Origin: JBCCFW01 sp039029535
GTDB lineage: Bacteria > Acidobacteriota > JBCCFW01
Assembly: GCA_039029535.1 (NCBI GenBank)
Contig: JBCCFW010000220.1
Location: 1-11,182 of the forward strand
Reading direction: 5' to 3'
Length of the DNA: 11,182 nt
The position numbers and the translations under genes are program-made. Shown piece after piece: positions 6,321 through 11,182 of this stretch (positions within the stretch are counted from its first letter, which is position 1; each line of letters begins with the position of its first letter). The notes beneath the pieces were generated by a model, which was not told where the DNA came from, did no database searches, and saw only the letters and a program-made list of their open reading frames with translations.

Positions 6321-7250
6321 TCAGCCGATCGTGCACTCCTCCGGCACGTAGACCTCGCAGCGGTTTCGACCCGTGCGCTTGGCCCGGTACAGCGCCTCGT
6401 CGGCGGACTGGATGAGGGCCTGGACCGAGCGTCCGTCGGCGGGGAAGAGGGCCACGCCGATAGAGATGGTCACCCGATAGGAGGTGCTCTCGTAGTGGAA
6501 CGGGTGGCGCTCGATCTCGCGTCGGATCCGGCCGGCTGCCTGGAGCCCCGCCTCGCGATCGGCTTCCGGCAGGAAGGCGAGGAATTCCTCGCCACCGTAG
6601 CGACCGCAGGAATCGATGGACCGCAGCGAGTCTCGGAGGATCTGCCCGACCTCGGCCAGACAAGCCGATCCCACCAGGTGACCGTGCGTGTCGTTGACGT
6701 TCTTGAAGTGGTCGAGGTCCATCATGAGGATGGAGAACTCGCGACCGTAGCGCTCGGCGCGAAGGAGCTCTTTCTGGAGACCGCGCAGCACGGACCGACG
6801 CGTGAGGAGGCCGGTGAGATCGTCGACGTGGATCATCTCGCAGATGCGGGCCTGGAACGCGAGGTCCTGGGCGTCGAGGAGCGAGAAGCGAAGCAGGCAG
6901 CCGCCGACGTCGATCTTGTCGCCGTCGGAGAGCTCGGCCCGGTCGATCGTCGTGCCGTTCTTGCTGGTGCCGTTGGTGGAGCCCAGGTCGACCAGCTCGT
7001 AGCGCTCGGCGTCGAGCATTCGGACCAGGGCGTGGCGGCGTGAGACCTTGCCCTCGGGAAGGATGAGGTCGCAGTCCGTCGTCCGACCGATGACGGTGTC
7101 CCGTCGGGTGAGAGGGTGGAGGGCCCCGATCTCGTCACCGTCGTAGACGATGAGGGTCGGGGTCGGTCTCGAGGTCCTGCCCGGCTCGCCGGTCACGTCT
7201 TCCGGCAAGTTGCAGGCTGGCACCACCTTGGTTCGTCCGTCATCCGCCAC
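6321..7250 (-). CDS. FHA-GGDEF diguanylate cyclase
   Basis: This 309-residue protein should make cyclic di-GMP from two GTP. An FHA phosphothreonine-binding domain occupies about 30-125, with IGR at 54-56, SRRH at 70-73, GSTNGT at 90-95 and NG at 98-99. All conserved FHA binding residues are present. A GGDEF domain covers about 140-305. It opens with DDLTGLLTRR at 143-152, has the metal/GTP segment MMDLDHFKNVND at 176-187, and carries an intact active-site motif GGEEF at 219-223. The product-inhibition I-site RxxD is present as RSID at 210-213, five residues before GGEEF. There is no membrane segment, so it is a cytosolic cyclase probably tuned by binding a phosphorylated partner, such as a Ser/Thr kinase target. 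The GTG start at 7250 is supported by AGGAG at 7257-7261, 6 nt upstream. The gene stands alone next to a tRNA. Confidence 0.95.
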   Translation of the reverse strand: MADDGRTKVVPACNLPEDVTGEPGRTSRPTPTLIVYDGDEIGALHPLTRRDTVIGRTTDCDLILPEGKVSRRHALVRMLDAERYELVDLGSTNGTSKNGTTIDRAELSDGDKIDVGGCLLRFSLLDAQDLAFQARICEMIHVDDLTGLLTRRSVLRGLQKELLRAERYGREFSILMMDLDHFKNVNDTHGHLVGSACLAEVGQILRDSLRSIDSCGRYGGEEFLAFLPEADREAGLQAAGRIRREIERHPFHYESTSYRVTISIGVALFPADGRSVQALIQSADEALYRAKRTGRNRCEVYVPEECTIG

Positions 7251-7355
7251 GGGCTGCTCCTGCCTCAGTCATCGGCCAGCAGGCCCGGATCTTGAGCCCT
7301 TGACGCCGGGGCGAAAGAGACCGGGAGGAGAGCGCGGAACTTCGACGGAGAAGCC

Positions 7356-7393
7356 TGGCCAATCGGGACCGAGCGCGCTAAAGTACGCGCTCG
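7356..7393 (+). promoter_or_regulatory. Possible tRNA promoter with an inverted repeat around the -10
   Basis: TGGCCA at 7356-7361 and TAAAGT at 7379-7384 are separated by 17 bp, each matching the sigma70 consensus at four of six positions. Transcription would begin about 45 bp before the tRNA. The -10 lies in the loop of a perfect inverted repeat: CGAGCGCG at 7370-7377 and CGCGCTCG at 7386-7393, with eight bases between. The repeat could be an operator for a dimeric regulator, or chance. The promoter is inferred; the repeat is seen directly. Confidence 0.35.
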
Positions 7394-7434
7394 CCTCGGC
7401 CCGGCGGTCTCCGCCCGAGCGCCGAGAGGACCTC

Positions 7435-7511
7435 GCGCCCGTAGCTCAGCCGGATAGAGCGCCTGTCTACGAAACAGGAGGTCGCACGTTCAAGTCGTGC
7501 CGGGCGCGCCA
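7435..7511 (+). tRNA. tRNA-Arg, anticodon ACG
   Basis: A full cloverleaf can be drawn. The acceptor stem is GCGCCCG (7435-7441) with CGGGCGC (7501-7507). The D arm is GCTC/GAGC with loop AGCCGGATA. The anticodon stem is CCTGT/ACAGG with loop CTACGAA, giving anticodon ACG at 7469-7471. The variable loop is AGGTC, the T arm is GCACG/CGTGC with loop TTCAAGT, the discriminator is G7508 and the CCA end is encoded at 7509-7511. All stems are perfectly paired. Anticodon ACG (A34 normally edited to inosine by TadA) decodes CGU, CGC and CGA, fitting a genome rich in CGC and CGT arginine codons. It is divergent from the FHA-GGDEF gene. I saw no duplicated tRNA 3' end nearby that would indicate an integrated element. 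Confidence 0.97.
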
Positions 7512-7547
7512 CTGGTTTCCGCCTCTCTCCACGTCATCGGCGGCCAG
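7512..7547 (+). terminator. Hairpin immediately after the tRNA CCA end
   Basis: CTGG (7512-7515) plus CCGCC (7519-7523) pair with GGCGG (7539-7543) plus CCAG (7544-7547). This gives a nine-pair stem with a TTT bulge, directly after the encoded CCA. No clear T-run follows, so it may be a weak terminator or a trailer structure used in tRNA 3' processing. Confidence 0.35.
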
Positions 7548-7560
7548 AGTCCGTTCCGAA

Positions 7561-7574
7561 GGACCGCTCGGTCC
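7561..7574. promoter_or_regulatory. 14-bp palindrome upstream of the zinc-ribbon gene
   Basis: GGACCG at 7561-7566 and CGGTCC at 7569-7574 form a perfect dyad around CT. It lies 58 bp before the next gene's start and just upstream of a -10-like TAGCCT at 7578-7583. That position suits an operator in a promoter spacer, though no good -35 is visible. A short RNA hairpin is the alternative. The palindrome is seen; the role is a guess. Confidence 0.3.
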
Positions 7575-7632
7575 GACTAGCCTCAGGGAGGCAGGGCCGA
7601 CGTCCATCGGCTGAGCCCAGGAGCCGTCGAGA

Positions 7633-8124
7633 GTGCGACGTCTGGAGTACGTGGGGACGGCATCGGTGCGCGAGCGGGTCGCCGGTGCGCCGGCTGGTGC
7701 TCGGATCGCCTCGCGCGACGACCTGCGAGCCTGGCTTGCCGAGCAGCCTCCAGTCGAGGGTGAGTCCTGGGCGACGTTCGTGGTCGGCGTCGATGGCCTC
7801 TTGCGTCTGGCGCCGCAGCGCTCCGAGCACGTGGCCTGTGCCGGAGGTGAGCCCGTGCTGGCTGCCGGAGAGATGGCCTTCGATCGGGAGGGGGAGCTGA
7901 CGTACTGCTCGAACCAGTCGACCGGCTACTGCCCACCGGAGAGCTGCTGGCCGGCGGTGTCCGTGGCGCTGAGGAAGCTGGGGGTTCAGGCAGACGGCTT
8001 CACGATGACCTGCTCGTTCCGGCGCTGCCCGGCCTGCGGCGAGCGGAACCTGGTCAAGGACGGCTGGTTTCGCTGTGGGGCGTGCGACGCGGAGCTGCCT
8101 CGGGAGTGGAACTTCGGAGCCTGA
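7633..8124 (+). CDS. Conserved protein of unknown function with C-terminal zinc ribbon
   Basis: This 163-residue soluble protein has no signal peptide. Its C-terminus carries a zinc ribbon, CPAC at 132-135 and CGAC at 148-151, with GERNLVKDGWFR between. It resembles a family of uncharacterised bacterial proteins in which a segment like SNQSTGYCPPESCWPAV (here 93-109) precedes the ribbon and the chain ends in W-N-F (here EWNFGA). The strong motif conservation, as I recall the family, suggests a binding or enzymatic role, but none is established and I assign none. Residues 1-60 contain a short helical segment (SRDDLRAWLAEQPP). The GTG start at 7633 is supported by AGGAG at 7619-7623, 9 nt upstream. 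It stands alone between the tRNA and the transglutaminase gene, 88 bp before the latter, so the two may or may not be cotranscribed. Confidence 0.8.
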   Translation: MRRLEYVGTASVRERVAGAPAGARIASRDDLRAWLAEQPPVEGESWATFVVGVDGLLRLAPQRSEHVACAGGEPVLAAGEMAFDREGELTYCSNQSTGYCPPESCWPAVSVALRKLGVQADGFTMTCSFRRCPACGERNLVKDGWFRCGACDAELPREWNFGA

Positions 8125-8146
8125 ACCGACGTCATGACCGCTGGTC

Positions 8147-8183
8147 TACACTGCTCTCGGTACCAGGGAGGTGCCTGTCCCTG
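8147..8183 (+). promoter_or_regulatory. -10-like element and leader hairpin before the transglutaminase gene
   Basis: TACACT at 8147-8152 matches the -10 consensus at four of six positions, 60 bp before the ATG at 8213, but no convincing -35 is seen. Just downstream CAGGGA (8164-8169) pairs perfectly with TCCCTG (8178-8183) around an 8-base loop, so a transcript starting here would carry a leader hairpin. Both calls are weak. Confidence 0.25.
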
Positions 8184-8212
8184 TTGGAGCGGGGAGAACG
8201 GAGGGAGGGAGC

Positions 8213-10762
8213 ATGAGGGGAGCCCGGTCACCGTGGTGGGCCCTGCCTTGCCTGGCGTTCCTGGCCATCGGTGCGGACGCAGCCCCCAACGTCTCGGACG
8301 CCGAGGCCCAGCGTCGGCTGCAGCGAGGTCCTCGTCCGAGCTTCGTCATTCCAGCCACCATCGACTTCGACGTCGAGGCGCCGGACGAGGCGAAGCGCGG
8401 CCTGCACGAGCTTCTCCTCGACACTCAGGTCGACGACACGGGTCCTGAGCGCGTTCGGACCGTCCGCTGGGTGCGAAGGGTGACGTCCGAAGCGGGCTTG
8501 CAGGCGGTGAGTCGTGTCCAGTTCTCGTTCGATCCCGCCTACGAAACGCTGATCCTCCACGCGATCCGGCTGCATCGGGGCGAGCAGGTCATCGATCACC
8601 TGGACCTGTCGCAGGTCGAGCTGCTCCAGCGCGAGCCGAACCTCGAGGCGAGCCTGTACGACGGCGAGCGCACCGCCGTGACGTTCCTGGCGGACGTGCG
8701 AGTCGGCGACGTCCTCGACCTCGAGTGGAGCAAGACTGGCTCGAACCCGGTCCTCGAAGGCCGCCATGGCGATCGGGTCGACCTGGACTGGACGGCACCC
8801 GTGCACCGCAACCGGTTCCGGGGCCTCTGGCGCGCCGACTCCGCACCTGCCTGGCGTCTCCTGCGCAGCGATCTCGAGCCCTCGGTGCGTCGAAGCGGTG
8901 GGCGGGTGGAGCTGAGCTGGGACCAGCGCGACCTGCCGGCCACCGAGCACTCGTCGGGGCTGCCGTCATGGTTCGACCCCTGGCCTCGGGCGCAGCTCAG
9001 CAACTGGGCGAGCTGGAACGAGGTCGCCCGCTGGGGTCACCGTCTCTTCGCGGTGCCGGACGAGCCGCCGGACGAGTGCGAGGCCCTGCTGACGGAGCTC
9101 AGAGCGTCGTCGATGGGCGATGCCGAGAAGGCCCGTCGGGCGCTGCGCTTCGTGCAAGACGAGGTGCGCTATCTCGGCATCGAGCTGGGCGCGCGGGCTT
9201 ATCGGCCGACCGACCCGGCCACCGTGATGCGACGGCGTTACGGGGACTGCAAGGACAAGAGCGTCCTGCTGGTCACGATGCTGCGGGCGCTCGGGCTCGA
9301 GGCCGACCCCGTCCTCGTCCATGCCTGGAATGGGCGACGCGTGGCCGAGATGCTCCCCACGCACGACGTCTTCAACCACGCGATCGTCCGGCTCGAGCTC
9401 GACGGTCGCTCATGCTGGCTCGATCCCACCGTCCTCCACCAACGCGGCCCCCTGGCCGAGCGGCACGTCCCCGATCTCGGCTGGGTGCTCGTGTTGCATC
9501 CCGAGACGAACGAGCTGACCCGCGTCGAGCCGCAAGGCCAGGGGCGAACGCGGGTGCGCGAGCACTGGGTGAGCGAAGGGCTCGACCAGCCGGTGACGCT
9601 CACCATCCTCAGCCAGTACGACGGGTTTCAGGCCGACGACCTCCGCTCCACGCTCGCGCATCAATCGACCGAGTCACTGGCCGAGCAGTACCTGCGCTTC
9701 TACGCGCGGCAGCACTCGGGCATCGCCCTCTCGAAGCCCCTGGTCATCAAGGACGATGAAGAGCGCAACGTCCTGACGGTGACCGAGTCGTATCTCGTCG
9801 AGGACTTCTGGAAGCACCAAGGGGAGAGGCAGTACTGGCTCGGTGAGCTCTGGGACCTGCAGCTCGACAACCATCTCGCGACACCACCGCAGGGGGAGCG
9901 CACGCTGCCGTTCGCGGTGACGCACCCCGTGGACTACGAGCTGACCCTTCGCTTCGATCTCCACCAAGACTGGAACGTCGAGACCGACCACCGGATCGTC
10001 GAGGGTGCCGCCTTCCGCTTCGAGCATCACAGCCGCCTTCGCCAGGCCCGACGTCTCGAAGTCCGTCATCACTTGGTGACCTCCGAAGCCTCGCTTCCCG
10101 CCGAAGAGCTCGAGCAGCATCGCCGGGACATCGACGAGGCGCGGAAGGTGCTCGCCTACAGCCTGACCTGGGCGCCGGAGGTCCCGGCCTGGCGTGAGGG
10201 CGGCGTCAACTGGGCCGTCTTGGCGTTCGTCGTGGTGACCGTCGTCCTGCTACTCCACTGGGCCGTTCGCATTTACCGCTGGCGGCCGTCCGAACAGCCC
10301 GAGCTCGTCGTCTCACGCCCCATCGGAGGGTGGTTGCTCCTCGTCGCGTTCGGTCTCGTCGTGTCCCTGCCTCGATTGATCTGGGACATCGTCGAGGCCG
10401 TTCCGAGCTACTCGCTCGGCACCTGGACGTCGGTGACGATTCCGGGAGCCGAGGCCCATCACCCGCACTTCGCCCCGGTCCTCCTCTTCGAAGCGTTCGT
10501 GAACTGCTTCCTCTTGCTCGGTCACCTCCTGCTCATGGTGACCTTCTTCCGCAAGATGCGGGTGCTGCCTCGGCTCTACATCGGCTACCGCTTGCTCGGC
10601 CTCGTGTTCGTCGGAGTCAACCTTCTCGTCTCGAGCGATCTCCCCGGCGTGGAGACCGGCCCGAAGGAGAAGGCGCTCTACCTCGGGCAGGTGTTCTTCA
10701 GCCTGCTCTGGTGTCTCTACTTCCGCATCTCCGAGCGCGTGAAGGAGACCTTCGTCCACTGA
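8213..10762 (+). CDS. Exported DUF3857-transglutaminase-like protein with a DUF2569 membrane domain
   Basis: The protein has 849 residues. The ATG at 8213 is chosen over an in-frame GTG at 8171 because GGAGG (8204-8208) precedes it and a signal peptide then starts at once (WWALPCLAFLAIGADA, cleavage near 23). A DUF3857 domain follows at about 60-230 (blocks QVIDHLDLSQVELLQREP and VRVGDVLDLEW). A transglutaminase-like papain-fold domain covers about 300-410 with its full triad: C346 in RYGDCKDKS, H389 in FNHAIV and D404 in CWLDPT. A beta-rich region follows, then a membrane segment at about 667-686. A DUF2569-like domain from about 703 (PIGGWLLLVAF) has roughly four more helices. The enzyme part should face the periplasm. 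The catalytic triad implies a cysteine protease, amidase or acyl-transfer activity; the substrate is unknown. The fusion to DUF2569 resembles architectures known in other bacteria. Confidence 0.9.
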   Translation: MRGARSPWWALPCLAFLAIGADAAPNVSDAEAQRRLQRGPRPSFVIPATIDFDVEAPDEAKRGLHELLLDTQVDDTGPERVRTVRWVRRVTSEAGLQAVSRVQFSFDPAYETLILHAIRLHRGEQVIDHLDLSQVELLQREPNLEASLYDGERTAVTFLADVRVGDVLDLEWSKTGSNPVLEGRHGDRVDLDWTAPVHRNRFRGLWRADSAPAWRLLRSDLEPSVRRSGGRVELSWDQRDLPATEHSSGLPSWFDPWPRAQLSNWASWNEVARWGHRLFAVPDEPPDECEALLTELRASSMGDAEKARRALRFVQDEVRYLGIELGARAYRPTDPATVMRRRYGDCKDKSVLLVTMLRALGLEADPVLVHAWNGRRVAEMLPTHDVFNHAIVRLELDGRSCWLDPTVLHQRGPLAERHVPDLGWVLVLHPETNELTRVEPQGQGRTRVREHWVSEGLDQPVTLTILSQYDGFQADDLRSTLAHQSTESLAEQYLRFYARQHSGIALSKPLVIKDDEERNVLTVTESYLVEDFWKHQGERQYWLGELWDLQLDNHLATPPQGERTLPFAVTHPVDYELTLRFDLHQDWNVETDHRIVEGAAFRFEHHSRLRQARRLEVRHHLVTSEASLPAEELEQHRRDIDEARKVLAYSLTWAPEVPAWREGGVNWAVLAFVVVTVVLLLHWAVRIYRWRPSEQPELVVSRPIGGWLLLVAFGLVVSLPRLIWDIVEAVPSYSLGTWTSVTIPGAEAHHPHFAPVLLFEAFVNCFLLLGHLLLMVTFFRKMRVLPRLYIGYRLLGLVFVGVNLLVSSDLPGVETGPKEKALYLGQVFFSLLWCLYFRISERVKETFVH

Positions 10763-10781
10763 GGCCGGACGACCGAGGCGT

Positions 10782-11099
10782 TCAGGAGCCCGAACGTCGG
10801 GCCAGTCGGGTGAGACAGCGGTCGAGAGCATTGGCGAAGCGCTCGCGGTCCTTGCGTCCGAAGGGGGGAGGCCCCGAGGTCGGCAGCCCGCTGGCCCGGA
10901 GCTCCGTGGAGAGGTCGCGGAGGTTGAGCGCCTCCTGCACGTTCTCCTCGTCGAGGATCCGGCCGCGGGGATCGACGACGAGGCAGCCCTTCTCGACGAC
11001 GCAAGCGGCCAGGGGGAGATCGGCGGTGATCACGAGGTCACCCTCAGTACAGTGGTCGGCCACGTGGATGTCGGCCGCGTCCGGGTCTCGGGAGACCTG
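10782..11099 (-). pseudogene. yaiI: YaiI/YqxD (UPF0178, DUF188) protein, N-terminus missing
   Basis: About 105 residues match the C-terminal two thirds of the YaiI/YqxD family: PDAADIHVADH, EGDLVITADLPLA, VVEKGCLVVDPRG, DEENVQEALNLRDL, ELRASGLPTSGPPPFGRKD, then RERFANALDR. Family members are about 150 residues and begin with a VDADACP motif, which is absent. Homology ends at about base 11099, where the DNA switches to a sugar-transferase fragment in another frame. The frame stays open to the right edge, and a GTG at 11063 could serve as an artificial start (93 residues). The family resembles PIN-like nucleases by fold but its function is not established; without its acidic N-terminal motif this copy should be inactive. 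It converges on the transglutaminase gene with a 19-bp gap. It is either a truncated gene or a normal gene cut by an assembly misjoin. Confidence 0.75.
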
Positions 11100-11182
11100 C
11101 GACGTCGCTGTTCTGGGGTGTACCGGTCGAGATACTGCATTAGGAGGGGCCGCGGTCCGACGAGGCTCATATCGCCTTTGAC
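11099..11182 (-). pseudogene. Bacterial sugar transferase (WcaJ/PglC-like) fragment
   Basis: Reading the minus strand from 11182, 28 codons encode VKGDMSLVGPRPLLMQY followed by LDRYTPEQRRR. This is the hallmark KGDMSLVGPRPLL block of bacterial sugar transferases (PF02397, initiating phosphoglycosyl transferases of exopolysaccharide or O-antigen synthesis), which put a sugar-phosphate onto undecaprenyl phosphate. In the family this block is followed by a 'RRHEVRPGITGWAQV' segment. Here it is replaced after the arginines by out-of-frame YaiI sequence, and the frame stops soon after. Codons in this stretch (AAA, GAT, GGA, CTA, TAT, CCA, GAA) are unusually A/T-ending compared with the rest of the window, suggesting a different source genome. 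The upstream part, if any, lies beyond the window. Confidence 0.7.

Noticed and set aside
5037..7043. A 668-codon open frame on the plus strand
   Set aside because: It runs antisense across the HAF, GNAT and FHA-GGDEF genes and their gaps. The minus strand carries unmistakable motifs (GGEEF, FHA residues, GNAT motif A, Shine-Dalgarno sequences). The long antisense frame is a by-product of GC-rich codons.
7435..7560. Integration (att) site at the tRNA 3' end
   Set aside because: No repeat of the tRNA end, integrase or mobile gene was seen in the window; downstream genes look like ordinary chromosome.
7150..7614. A 154-codon frame across the tRNA region
   Set aside because: It reads straight through the perfect tRNA-Arg cloverleaf and the start of the divergent cyclase gene.
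8171..8212. Upstream GTG start for the transglutaminase gene
   Set aside because: It would add 14 residues before the signal peptide and translate through the GGAGG that serves the ATG at 8213.
1..11182. CRISPR arrays, insertion sequences, phage genes or defence systems
   Set aside because: No direct-repeat/spacer series, transposase motif, terminal inverted repeats or toxin-antitoxin-like gene pair was seen.

Overview
This window is GC-rich bacterial chromosome. Genes are tightly packed, G/C is strongly preferred at third codon positions, GTG starts are common and Shine-Dalgarno sequences are clear, often exactly 6 nt before the start. Several signal peptides together with extracytoplasmic FKBP, HAF-repeat and DUF4097 proteins point to a high-GC, probably Gram-negative free-living bacterium, for example a Myxococcota- or Planctomycetota-like lineage. 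The phylum cannot be fixed from this sequence, and nothing here looks like phage, plasmid, IS or CRISPR.

Layout. Bases 1-404 (+) hold the end, or nearly all, of an unrecognised protein. Bases 468-3357 (+) are a compact run: a cytoplasmic single-domain FKBP prolyl isomerase, an exported FKBP with two domains, and a COG2509-type FAD dehydrogenase whose GTG start overlaps the preceding stop. Converging on it are four minus-strand genes. In transcription order these are an FHA-GGDEF diguanylate cyclase (7250-6321), a GNAT acetyltransferase (6275-5805), an exported HAF-type repeat protein (5681-4512) and a membrane-anchored DUF4097 beta-repeat protein (4458-3388). A tRNA-Arg(ACG) at 7435-7511 (+) lies upstream of the cyclase, divergent from it. 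Then come a conserved unknown protein with a C-terminal zinc ribbon (7633-8124, +) and a large exported and membrane-embedded DUF3857/transglutaminase/DUF2569 protein (8213-10762, +). The minus-strand right end (11182-10782) carries the C-terminal two thirds of a YaiI/YqxD (UPF0178) protein. It is joined near base 11100 to a fragment of an unrelated bacterial sugar transferase.

Working together. The three FKBP domains clearly come from duplication and belong with the FAD enzyme as one transcription unit. The HAF and DUF4097 genes are 53 bp apart and probably cotranscribed, and a hairpin between them covers part of the DUF4097 ribosome binding site. The other genes look like independent housekeeping or accessory functions.

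I did not find a convincing new multi-gene system. The most unusual observation is the chimeric junction at about 11100, which is either a genomic rearrangement or an assembly misjoin. Next are several RNA-level or operator-like inverted repeats in the short intergenic gaps.
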